Shown here in pieces: positions 1 through 7,290 of a DNA stretch of 14,557 bases (position 1 is the stretch's first letter; the number at the start of each line of letters is the position of its first letter). This DNA comes from Bifidobacterium breve (lineage in GTDB: Bacteria; Actinomycetota; Actinomycetes; S36-B12; UBA5976). The DNA lies in assembly GCA_945861165.1 (NCBI GenBank), contig CAMATO010000021.1, forward strand, positions 1-14,557, read 5' to 3'. The position numbers were made by a program, and so were the translations under genes. Below the pieces are notes generated by a model. The model saw only the letters and a program-made list of their open reading frames with translations, was not told the origin of the DNA and searched no databases.

Positions 1-53
1 GCAGATCTAATATTTCCTGAACCGTAATCAAGAACCACAATATTTTTTGACAT
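1..53 (-). CDS. hisH: Imidazole glycerol phosphate synthase glutaminase subunit HisH (5' end only)
   Basis: Only the first 17 codons are in the window; the rest lies beyond the left edge. They read MSKNIVVLDYGSGNIRS, matching the conserved HisH N-terminus (the VLDYGSGN-R core that opens the class I glutamine amidotransferase fold). The family supplies ammonia from glutamine to HisF, forming imidazole glycerol phosphate and AICAR in histidine synthesis. The ATG at 51-53 follows the hisB stop by 29 bp and continues the minus-strand his operon in the usual hisB-hisH order. There is no good Shine-Dalgarno sequence before it, and a hairpin at 55-80 ends one base upstream of the ATG. The catalytic Cys-His-Glu triad cannot be checked because it lies outside the window. 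Confidence 0.88.
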   Translation of the reverse strand, partial: MSKNIVVLDYGSGNIRS

Positions 54-54
54 T

Positions 55-80
55 AAAACCCATTCTTAAACATGAGTTTT
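55..80 (-). promoter_or_regulatory. Hairpin in the hisB-hisH gap, abutting the hisH start
   Basis: On the minus strand AAAACTCAT (80 to 72) can pair with ATGGGTTTT (63 to 55) around an 8-nt loop. This gives nine pairs including one G-U. The other strand would have a C-A mismatch at that position, so the fold is better as minus-strand RNA, the strand that is transcribed. The second arm ends in TTTT one base before the hisH ATG. It could be a weak attenuator, a processing or stability element, or chance in AT-rich DNA. No energy was computed. Confidence 0.35.
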
Positions 81-82
81 AT

Positions 83-670
83 CTACAGCACACCCTTGGT
101 AGAAGGAATACCCACAGATTTAGCGTCAAAAGCCACAGCATCTCTTAATGCTCTAGCTACTGCTTTAAATTGGGCTTCCACGACGTGATGAGCATTTCTA
201 CCTTCAAGTACTTTTATGTGCAAAGTAATATCTGCACTATTAACAAAGGATTCCCAAATGTGTTTAGTAAGCGTGGTGTCATAGGTACCAATCATGGGAG
301 CAATTTCTGTTTCACTGTGCACTAAATATGGTCTGCCAGATAAATCAACTGCAGCACGAACCAATACTTCATCCAGAGGCAAAGTTGCATCGCCATATCT
401 TCTAATGCCTGCTTTATCTCCCAAAGCTTCTTTAAAAGCAGCACCAAGTGCCAAAGCAGTGTCTTCTATGGTGTGGTGTTCATCAACTGAAATGTCACCT
501 TTTGTTTTTACTTTCAAATCAAATGCACCGTGTTTGCCTAGTTGACTTAACATGTGGTCATAAAAAGGAACGCCGGTATCAACTACAACTTCACCAGTTC
601 CATCTAAATCTATTTCAACAAGTACGTCGCTTTCTTTAGTAGTACGAGCTACCCGCCCTTTTCTACTCAC
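83..670 (-). CDS. hisB: Imidazoleglycerol-phosphate dehydratase
   Basis: This 195-residue protein dehydrates imidazole glycerol phosphate to imidazole acetol phosphate, with manganese bound by paired histidine motifs. Visible signatures are FYDHML (36-41), DEHHTIED (63-70) and HHVVEAQFKA (161-170), the two His-His-x-x-Glu metal sites of the family. The length matches monofunctional IGPD enzymes. The N-terminal histidinol-phosphate phosphatase domain of the bifunctional enterobacterial HisB is absent, so that step must be done by another protein. The start is GTG (668-670) with a clear AAGGAG at 677-682 upstream. It follows hisD by 66 bp and precedes hisH by 29 bp in what looks like one operon. 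All family motifs are intact. Confidence 0.97.
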   Translation of the reverse strand: MSRKGRVARTTKESDVLVEIDLDGTGEVVVDTGVPFYDHMLSQLGKHGAFDLKVKTKGDISVDEHHTIEDTALALGAAFKEALGDKAGIRRYGDATLPLDEVLVRAAVDLSGRPYLVHSETEIAPMIGTYDTTLTKHIWESFVNSADITLHIKVLEGRNAHHVVEAQFKAVARALRDAVAFDAKSVGIPSTKGVL

Positions 671-712
671 GACTTACTCCTTCTCGTTCTGGTTTTCTTT
701 AATTATCGTTCA

Positions 713-730
713 TCAATGAATTATCATTGA
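713..730. repeat. Short inverted repeat in the hisD-hisB gap
   Basis: TCAATGA (713-719) and TCATTGA (724-730) are perfect inverted arms around ATTA, in the 66-bp gap between the hisD stop and the hisB start. The stem is AT-rich and has no T-run after it in the direction of transcription, so it is not a convincing terminator. It sits where hisC would be expected in many actinobacterial his operons. It may be a processing site or protein site, or chance. Confidence 0.3.
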
Positions 731-736
731 CTTCGG

Positions 737-2032
737 TCAAGGTGTTTCGAACCTAATATCAACAGCTTGAGCATGTGCTGGTAAATCTTCTGCCTGAGCA
801 AGAGTTCTTATTTGATTTGCTGCTTCTTGCAATGCATCTGCAGAGTAATTTATGTAATGAACTCCTCTAAGAAATGTTTGTACCGATAAACCAGAAGAAT
901 GACATGCGCAACCCCCAGTTGGTAGCACGTGGTTGCTGCCAGCCAAATAATCACCTAAAGAAACAGGTGCATGTGCTCCAACAAATATCGCACCAGCATT
1001 TTTCACTTTCAAAGCAATTGCCTGGGCATCCAAAGTATGAATTTCTAAATGCTCAGCAGCATATTGATCAACTACTGCTAAGCCTTGCTTTAAGTCTTTT
1101 ACTAAGACAATGGCACTTTGTATTCCAGCTAGTGCTTCACTAATACGAGCAGAGTGTTTGGTTTGTGGTACTTGTAATTGCAATTGAGCAACCACTTCAT
1201 CAGCCAATTCTTCAGAAGTTGTCACCAGCACACTTGCAGCCATAACATCGTGTTCTGCTTGACTAATCAAATCTGCAGCAATCCAGTTAGCGTTACCACT
1301 CTCATCGGCCAAAATGGCAATTTCGGTTGGTCCTGCTTCGCTATCTATTCCAATTAATCCTCTTAGGATTCTTTTTGCTGCTGTGACATAAATATTTCCT
1401 GGTCCAGTGACCATATTTACTGGCTCACAAGTTTCTGATCCATAAGCAAACATAGCAATTGCTTGTGCCCCACCAACTGAATAAATTTCAGAAATACCTA
1501 AAAGTTTGCACGCAGCCAAAATTGTTTTATTGGGCCACCCATTATTTTCTTTTTGAGCTGGGCTTGCTACAGCAATAGATCTAACTCCGGCAACTTGTGC
1601 GGGAACTACATTCATCACCACACTTGATGGGTAGACAGCATTACCACCTGGAACATAAAGTCCTACGCGATCAACAGGTATCCATCGCTCACTTACTGAT
1701 CCACCCTGAACAACTTCTGTTGTTGAATCTTTTCGAATTTGAGATTTATGCACGATTTGAGATCGTTTAATTGCTTCTTGTAATGCCTCAATTACATCTG
1801 GGGATATTTCGCTGAAAGTTTTGTCAATTATTTCTTTGGGCACCAGCAACGATGCTGGTTTTACCCCATCAAGTTTCTCGGTCCAGGCCATGATGGCCTT
1901 ATCACCATTGTTTTTGATGTCTTCAATAATGGGTTTAACAACACTAATTACCGAATCAACATCAACTAGAGCACGCTGCACCACAGTTTGAGGCAATTTC
2001 TCGATGTTTCTTAAGTCAATGCGGCGAATCAT
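737..2032 (-). CDS. hisD: Histidinol dehydrogenase
   Basis: This 431-residue zinc enzyme oxidises L-histidinol to histidine through histidinal in two NAD-dependent steps, the last reactions of the pathway. The family's zinc ligands are seen as Q258 and H261 (in SQAEHD), D361 (in LGDYLAG) and H420. The catalytic Glu-His pair is E327-H328 (in AAEHLE). The NAD-binding GPGN motif is at 210-213. The length is that of the typical enzyme and nothing is truncated. The start is ATG at 2030-2032, with no Shine-Dalgarno sequence. Instead TAGAAT ends 7 nt before the ATG, suggesting a leaderless mRNA starting at or next to the ATG. It is the first gene of hisD-hisB-hisH, divergent from the LON-domain gene. 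Confidence 0.98.
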   Translation of the reverse strand: MIRRIDLRNIEKLPQTVVQRALVDVDSVISVVKPIIEDIKNNGDKAIMAWTEKLDGVKPASLLVPKEIIDKTFSEISPDVIEALQEAIKRSQIVHKSQIRKDSTTEVVQGGSVSERWIPVDRVGLYVPGGNAVYPSSVVMNVVPAQVAGVRSIAVASPAQKENNGWPNKTILAACKLLGISEIYSVGGAQAIAMFAYGSETCEPVNMVTGPGNIYVTAAKRILRGLIGIDSEAGPTEIAILADESGNANWIAADLISQAEHDVMAASVLVTTSEELADEVVAQLQLQVPQTKHSARISEALAGIQSAIVLVKDLKQGLAVVDQYAAEHLEIHTLDAQAIALKVKNAGAIFVGAHAPVSLGDYLAGSNHVLPTGGCACHSSGLSVQTFLRGVHYINYSADALQEAANQIRTLAQAEDLPAHAQAVDIRFETP

Positions 2033-2039
2033 ATTATCA

Positions 2040-2045
2040 ATTCTA
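2040..2045 (-). promoter_or_regulatory. Candidate -10 element for hisD, leaderless layout
   Basis: On the minus strand TAGAAT fits the TANNNT consensus and is separated by exactly 7 nt (TGATAAT) from the hisD ATG. Transcription starting about 7 nt downstream would begin at the start codon. No Shine-Dalgarno sequence is present in the gap, which supports this. No clear -35 box is seen. It lies back to back with the LON-gene element at 2073-2078. Confidence 0.5.
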
Positions 2046-2072
2046 CGGGATGCTCACTTTGGATTCTTGTCA

Positions 2073-2078
2073 TATTCT
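2073..2078 (+). promoter_or_regulatory. Candidate -10 element for the LON-domain gene, leaderless layout
   Basis: TATTCT fits TANNNT and is followed by 6 nt and then the ATG at 2085. As for hisD, there is no ribosome-binding sequence before the ATG, so a leaderless transcript is likely. The -35 region is weak (TGCTCA at 2051-2056, 16-nt spacer). The presence of the element favours the ATG at 2085 over the upstream in-frame ATG at 2004. Confidence 0.45.
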
Positions 2079-2084
2079 AAAGCC

Positions 2085-2762
2085 ATGAGAGATGAAGATT
2101 CCAATCACCTGATGTTGCCAATATTTCCTCTCAACACTGTTTTGATGCCTCATCAATTAATGCCATTACACATTTTCGAAAACAGGTACAGACGCTTAAT
2201 CTCCGATTTATTAGCGCTACCTGAGCCTGAACAACGCTTTGGGATTGTTTCCATAGTTAAAGGATCAGAAACTGATCATGATCTACCCCAGATTGCAGAG
2301 ATTGGAACTATCGCAGTTTTAAGGAAAACCTCAGCTAACTCTGATGGCACATTTGAAATAATGGTCATGGGTGGAGAACGTTTTGATATTCGATCACTAA
2401 GTGTAAGTAAAGCTCCCTACTTGATTAGCGAAGTTAGTATTCGACCAGAATTACCAATTGATTTTGATCCAGCAATAATTAGTTTGGCTCAAGAAAAATG
2501 TGCTGATTTCATGATGATGGTGGATGCTGACAATGACAATTCAGCCCACGATTTACCCTCAGAACCTTCAGCGTTAAGTTTTTTGATAGGCGGATTATTA
2601 CCATTAACCTCACTGGAACAACAAAGTCTTCTAAACATGGATGATGCCAACCTAAGATTGAAAGCTGTCATGAAAATAATTAATCGGGAAACAATCCTGA
2701 TGCAGGAAATTCCTAGTGTGCCCACCCCGTTTTTAACAAGGGTGACGATTAGTCCTAACTAA
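2085..2762 (+). CDS. Stand-alone LON substrate-binding domain protein
   Basis: From the ATG at 2085 this is a 225-residue protein. Its N-terminus (LPIFPLNTVLMP, then LHIFENRYRRLI, residues 11-39) is the hallmark of the Lon protease N-terminal PUA-like domain. The helical part after about residue 125 resembles the rest of the Lon N-domain. No AAA+ ATPase or Ser-Lys protease domain follows, so it is not a protease by itself. Proteins of this kind are widespread but poorly characterised; substrate recognition or adaptor roles are guesses. The frame is open back to 2004, but that start would overlap hisD and add 27 residues unlike the family. The stop TAA (2760-2762) overlaps the dnaE stop by 4 bp, tail to tail. 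A 5-bp inverted repeat (2749-2753 with 2758-2762) spans the stop. Confidence 0.88.
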   Translation: MRDEDSNHLMLPIFPLNTVLMPHQLMPLHIFENRYRRLISDLLALPEPEQRFGIVSIVKGSETDHDLPQIAEIGTIAVLRKTSANSDGTFEIMVMGGERFDIRSLSVSKAPYLISEVSIRPELPIDFDPAIISLAQEKCADFMMMVDADNDNSAHDLPSEPSALSFLIGGLLPLTSLEQQSLLNMDDANLRLKAVMKIINRETILMQEIPSVPTPFLTRVTISPN

Positions 2763-5700
2763 GCAACAGCACTTGGTCCGAGCAATGCCTTTAATTCACC
2801 AAACAGTGCAGAGGATGGCTCAACTCTTAATTTTTCATCAATTTTCATGACTGTGGTTTTTTCTCCATTAGTTAAGTGCAAATGAACCTCCACTGAACCC
2901 GGATGTGTTTGCAAAACTGATTTAATGGAATCAACCACAGGTGGTGTGCACCTGGCAAAAGGTAATTTAACAATCACTGGACCAGTGCGTTGCTTGTTTA
3001 AATCTGGGACTGAAAATTCCAATGCGACAAGTTTTGGACTTTCTTCTTCTCTGGCATCTATTTTTGCTTTCACTGCCAAAATGGCATCATCATGAATTAA
3101 TCCCGACACATTGGCATAAGTTTGAGAGAAAACCATTAAGTCAACTGCACCTGCTAAATCTTCTAAAGTGACTATGGCCCATGACGCACCTTGCTTGGTA
3201 ACTTTTCGTTGAATATTTGTCACTAAACCTGCGACGGTAACAATTTCGCCATCATTTTTATTACCGTGGGTAATATCAGCCATGGAAGTATCAGAGAATC
3301 TGTTTAATAGATGTTCAATACCTAAGAGTGGATGATCGCTAACATAAAGACCCAACATTTCTCTTTCAAAATTTAGCAATATTGCTTTATCCCATTCACC
3401 TTCCGGAATTGAAATTTGTGCCCCGGTTATTGAAACAGTTTCACCACTTGAGGATCCAAATAAGTCATATTGTCCAATTGATTCAGCGCGTTTAGATTCA
3501 CTAGCACTTTCAACTGCTTCTATGTGGACGCTTAGTAAACCTTTTCGAGAATGTTCTAGTGAATCAAAAGCTCCGGCTTTAATAAGTGCCTCAATAACTC
3601 TTTTGCTACACACAGCAGGATCTACTTTTTTTAAGAAATCAAAAAAGTCACTAAATCTCTCGTTTTTTTGCCTGGAAATAATAAGAGCTTCCACCACGTT
3701 TTCGCCCACGTTTTTAACAGCTGATAAACCAAAACGAATATCATTTCCTACCGGTGCAAATTCACTTAAAGATTCATTAACATCTGGTGGTAAAACTTTG
3801 ATACCCATGCGACGACATTCGTTCAAATAAATTGCTAACTTGTCTCGATCATCTTTAACACTGGATAACAGTGCTGCCATATATTCTGCTGGAAAATTTG
3901 CTTTCAAATAAGCAGTCCAATAAGAAACTAGTCCGTAACCAGCGGTGTGTGCACGGTTGAATGCATAATCTGAAAAGGGAACCAATGTATCCCACAGTGT
4001 TTTAATAGCATCTTCGCTGTATTTATTGGCGCGCATGCCATCTCTAAAAGGCACAAATTCTTGATCAAGAATTTCTTTCTTTTTCTTACCCATCGCACGT
4101 CTTAACAAATCGGCTTTGCCCAATGAATAATCAGCTACTTTTTGTGCGATCGCCATAACTTGTTCTTGGTAAACAATCAGACCGTAGGTATCAGACAAAA
4201 TCTCATCCAATGGTTCAGCCAAGTCTTCATGTATTGGTTTAACTAGCGTTCTTTTATTTTTTCTATCGGCGTAATCATTGTGTGCATTTACTCCCATTGG
4301 TCCTGGTCGATAAAGTGCCAGCACCGCTGAGATGTGTTCAAAATTATCTGGTTGCATGGAGCGAAGCAGTGCTCTCATTGGTGCCCCGTCTAGCTGAAAA
4401 ACTCCTAAAGTGTCTCCCCTACTTAATAGTTCATAAGTTGGTTTATCTGTTAGTTCTAGTGCTTCTAAAGTAAATTCAATATTTTGGTTACGTTTAATGT
4501 GTGCCAAACAATCATCTAACACAGTTAAGTTTCTTAACCCTAAAAAGTCCATCTTTAGTAGTCCTAAAGATTCACACGCCCCCATATCAAATTGGGTAAT
4601 GATGGCACCGTCTTGTTCACGTTTCCACAAAGGCACAACGTCAATTAATGGTTCACGACATAAAATTACCCCTGCTGCATGTACTCCTGGTTGTCTTCTT
4701 AAACCTTCCAGTCCACGAGCTGTGTCAACGATTCGTTGCGCATCGGGATCTGCTTTATAAAGATTTCTAAACTCGTTTGCTTCTTTGAAGCGATCATCAC
4801 TTTTATCAAAAATTGAGGCAAGTGACATATCTTTACCAACCACTGGTGGTGGTATGAGTTTGGTGATTTTGTCAGAAACCGCAAAAGGATAACCCAAAAC
4901 TCGTGCTGAATCTTTAATTGCAGCTTTGGCTTTAATGGTTCCATAGGTGATGATTTGTGAAACGTGATCTGATCCATATTTTGTGGTGGCATAACGAATC
5001 ATGTCAGCGCGTCTTTTTTCGTCAAAGTCAATATCAATATCAGGTAGGGAGACTCTTTCAGGGTTTAAGAATCTTTCAAATAACAAACCGTGTTTTAATG
5101 GATCTAATTCTGTTATTCCTAACGCAAATGCAATTACTGATCCCCCAGCAGATCCTCGCCCTGGTCCCACTCTGATTTTGTTTGCTTTGGCATAGGTAAC
5201 TAAATCTGCCACCACTAGAAAGTAACTAGGAAAACCCATTTGATTAATTACGTTAATTTCATATTCTGCTTGCTTTTGATGGGTGTCAGGTATTTGGTTT
5301 TTAAATCTTTTAGCTAATCCGATTTGAACTTCTTTTGCCAACCAGGTTTCTTCAGTTTCTCCAGCTGGTACATCAAAACTGGGCATTAAATTAGCGCCTT
5401 CAGTGAATTTCACATCGCATCGCTCGGCAATCAATAAAGTGTTATCGCAAGCTTCAGGAAAATCTTTCCACAAGGATCGCATTTCTGCTGGAGATTTTAA
5501 GTAGAAATCTTGCGCATCAAATTTGAATCTATTTGGATCACTCATGGTTGTTCTAGTGCCAACACACAGCAGTACTTCATGTGATGCAGCATCAGCGGCA
5601 TATGTGTAATGCAAATCATTAGTGGCAACTAGAGGCATATTTAAATCTTTAGCAATCTTTAGTAATGCTGGTCGAGTTTTTGTTTCTATATCTAAACCAT

Positions 5701-6286
5701 GATCCATTAGCTCACAGAAATAGTTTTCTTTACCAAAAACTTCTTGCATAGAACCAGCAACTTCTCGGGCTTTTTTCTCATCTCCTACCTGTAACCATCT
5801 ATTCACTTCACCAGATGGACAACCTGTAGTGGCAATTAATCCTTTGCCATATTTTTCGAATAATTCATAATCAAATCTTGGTTTGTAGTAATAACCTTCA
5901 ATACTGGCAAGTGATGAGATTCGAAATAGGTTATGCATTGCTTCAGTTGTAGTTGCCCACATGGTGATGTGAGTGTAAGGAGATTTCCCTCTTCCAAACT
6001 CTTGATCTTCACCTTTTGATGCGCTCCCAAAATCCAGCATCTCTCTAGATTTACGACCGTTAGGTGCGTAATAACCTTCAATGCCAATTATTGGTTTAAT
6101 GCCTTGCTCGTTGGCGTGTTTATAAAAATCAAATGCTCCATAAAGGTTTCCATGATCCGTAATTGCAATAGCGGGCATGCCGAGTCTTTTAGTTTCACTC
6201 ATTAAAGGATTTAGACGAGCAGCACCATCAAGCATTGAATATTCGGTATGAACATGAAGATGAACAAAAGAATCACGATCGGACAT
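2759..6286 (-). CDS. dnaE: DNA polymerase III alpha subunit (replicative polymerase)
   Basis: This 1175-residue DnaE1-type polymerase is the catalytic core of the replisome. The N-terminal PHP domain (about 1-280) keeps all nine metal ligands of exonuclease-active PHP domains: H11, H13, D20, H45, E70, H106, C156, D224 and H226. The polymerase palm carries D418 and D420 (in PDIDIDFD) and D580 (in KMDFLGL). A tandem helix-hairpin-helix region follows. QYDLF (939-943) matches the beta-clamp-binding motif. An OB-fold is at about 1010-1053, with a C-terminal tail for replisome contacts. The ATG at 6284-6286 is forced by an in-frame stop 9 bp upstream; AAAGGA lies 13 nt away, a long spacing. It follows rluD by 80 bp on the same strand and may share its transcript. 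Confidence 0.98.
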   Translation of the reverse strand: MSDRDSFVHLHVHTEYSMLDGAARLNPLMSETKRLGMPAIAITDHGNLYGAFDFYKHANEQGIKPIIGIEGYYAPNGRKSREMLDFGSASKGEDQEFGRGKSPYTHITMWATTTEAMHNLFRISSLASIEGYYYKPRFDYELFEKYGKGLIATTGCPSGEVNRWLQVGDEKKAREVAGSMQEVFGKENYFCELMDHGLDIETKTRPALLKIAKDLNMPLVATNDLHYTYAADAASHEVLLCVGTRTTMSDPNRFKFDAQDFYLKSPAEMRSLWKDFPEACDNTLLIAERCDVKFTEGANLMPSFDVPAGETEETWLAKEVQIGLAKRFKNQIPDTHQKQAEYEINVINQMGFPSYFLVVADLVTYAKANKIRVGPGRGSAGGSVIAFALGITELDPLKHGLLFERFLNPERVSLPDIDIDFDEKRRADMIRYATTKYGSDHVSQIITYGTIKAKAAIKDSARVLGYPFAVSDKITKLIPPPVVGKDMSLASIFDKSDDRFKEANEFRNLYKADPDAQRIVDTARGLEGLRRQPGVHAAGVILCREPLIDVVPLWKREQDGAIITQFDMGACESLGLLKMDFLGLRNLTVLDDCLAHIKRNQNIEFTLEALELTDKPTYELLSRGDTLGVFQLDGAPMRALLRSMQPDNFEHISAVLALYRPGPMGVNAHNDYADRKNKRTLVKPIHEDLAEPLDEILSDTYGLIVYQEQVMAIAQKVADYSLGKADLLRRAMGKKKKEILDQEFVPFRDGMRANKYSEDAIKTLWDTLVPFSDYAFNRAHTAGYGLVSYWTAYLKANFPAEYMAALLSSVKDDRDKLAIYLNECRRMGIKVLPPDVNESLSEFAPVGNDIRFGLSAVKNVGENVVEALIISRQKNERFSDFFDFLKKVDPAVCSKRVIEALIKAGAFDSLEHSRKGLLSVHIEAVESASESKRAESIGQYDLFGSSSGETVSITGAQISIPEGEWDKAILLNFEREMLGLYVSDHPLLGIEHLLNRFSDTSMADITHGNKNDGEIVTVAGLVTNIQRKVTKQGASWAIVTLEDLAGAVDLMVFSQTYANVSGLIHDDAILAVKAKIDAREEESPKLVALEFSVPDLNKQRTGPVIVKLPFARCTPPVVDSIKSVLQTHPGSVEVHLHLTNGEKTTVMKIDEKLRVEPSSALFGELKALLGPSAVA

Positions 6287-6316
6287 GACTAACTAAAGGT
6301 CCTTTCGTTTGAAGAA

Positions 6317-6336
6317 TACAAAGGGGAAGATTTGTA
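6317..6336. repeat. Inverted repeat in the rluD-dnaE gap
   Basis: TACAAA (6317-6322) and TTTGTA (6331-6336) are perfect inverted arms around an 8-nt purine-rich spacer, in the 80-bp gap upstream of dnaE. A second small palindrome, AAAGG-T-CCTTT (6295-6305), overlaps the weak dnaE ribosome-binding region. Twofold symmetry before a replication gene could mark an operator, but the arms are short. No confident promoter is visible, only a TTGTCA without a well-placed -10 element. Confidence 0.25.
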
Positions 6337-6366
6337 CTACTAATTTATGTCTTACTGCTGACAATT

Positions 6367-7290
6367 TTACTTATACGCCTCGGCGATGCGGGTAAGACTT
6401 AACGTTAAGTCTTGAGGATAGGTGGAATTAAAAGTCATATCTACCCCAGTTTTTGGGTGACGAAGTGTTAACTCAGAGGCATGTAACCACTGGCGAAGTA
6501 GTTCAAGTTTTACAGCCAGCTTGGGATCTGCTCCATACATAGAATCCCCAACACAGGGATGCTTAATAGCTGCCATATGAACTCTGATTTGATGTGTTCT
6601 GCCTGTTTCTAACTCGATTTTTAAAAGTGAAGCACCGGCAAAAGCTTCCATGGTTTCATAATGAGTCACACTGTCTTTTCCACCGTTTACTACCGCGTAT
6701 TTGTAATTTTCTTGTGGATGCCTATCAATTGGGGCATCAATTGTTCCTTTGGAAGGATCGGGGTGACCTTGTACTAGTGCGTGATAAATCTTTTTCACTG
6801 TTCTATCTCTAAATTGATCTTTCAAACTTTCATAGGCTAATTCACTTTTTGCCACCACCATCACACCACTTGTTCCAACATCTAAGCGATGCACAATTCC
6901 TTGTCTTTCTGGTGCACCACTTGTAGAAATTGTGTGGCCAAGGGCGCTCAAAGATGCTGTGACAGTTGGTCCTTCCCAACCAGGACTGGCGTGAACTGCA
7001 ACACCAACAGGTTTATCAATTATGACAATATCTTCATCAGCAAACAAAATAGGAATTGTTGTTACCTGATCAGCAGGATTAATCGCTGTTTTAATAATTG
7101 GGTTATAAACAATTTTGTCACCAGTTGCAACACGGTGAGACTTTAAAGCTAGTTTGCCATTTACTAAAACAGAACCAGCATCAATATCTGAAGCAACTTT
7201 GGTGCGAGATAGATCGAAACTGGAAGAAAGCAGGGCATCAATTCTTAAACCCTCTTGAGATTCTTCTACTTCTAATAAATACTCACTCAT
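6367..7290 (-). CDS. rluD: Ribosomal large-subunit pseudouridine synthase, RluA/RluD family
   Basis: This 307-residue enzyme isomerises uridine to pseudouridine in RNA; by family and position it most likely acts on 23S rRNA. An S4-like RNA-binding domain occupies about 15-60 (LRIDALL, then VLVNG). The catalytic domain follows, with D137 in HRLDVGTSG (134-142) as the nucleophile. The RTHQIRVHMA motif (231-240) and the LHASEL motif (269-274) complete the RluA-family set. The exact rRNA target cannot be read from sequence, so RluD is a family-level name. The ATG at 7288-7290 overlaps the lspA stop as ATGA, indicating translational coupling. There is only a weak AAAGAG upstream. Confidence 0.93.
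   Translation of the reverse strand: MSEYLLEVEESQEGLRIDALLSSSFDLSRTKVASDIDAGSVLVNGKLALKSHRVATGDKIVYNPIIKTAINPADQVTTIPILFADEDIVIIDKPVGVAVHASPGWEGPTVTASLSALGHTISTSGAPERQGIVHRLDVGTSGVMVVAKSELAYESLKDQFRDRTVKKIYHALVQGHPDPSKGTIDAPIDRHPQENYKYAVVNGGKDSVTHYETMEAFAGASLLKIELETGRTHQIRVHMAAIKHPCVGDSMYGADPKLAVKLELLRQWLHASELTLRHPKTGVDMTFNSTYPQDLTLSLTRIAEAYK

Noticed and set aside
713..730. Inverted repeat in the hisD-hisB gap as an intrinsic terminator
   Set aside because: The 7-bp stem is AT-rich and no T-run follows in the transcribed direction, so it is listed only as a repeat.
2004..2084. Upstream in-frame extension of the LON gene from an ATG at 2004
   Set aside because: It overlaps the hisD 5' end, adds 27 residues unlike the family, and would contain the hisD promoter. 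The ATG at 2085 sits 6 nt after a -10 element.
2749..2762. TTAGT-CCTA-ACTAA stem-loop over the LON/dnaE stop codons as a bidirectional terminator
   Set aside because: The arms are only 5 bp and AT-rich, with no T-run on either side; the overlap of stop codons explains part of the symmetry.
3522..3830. 102-codon open frame on the plus strand inside dnaE
   Set aside because: It is fully antisense to conserved dnaE coding sequence, with no ribosome site, recognisable domain or sensible composition. Several similar antisense frames in dnaE, ileS, hisD and ftsZ were set aside for the same reason.
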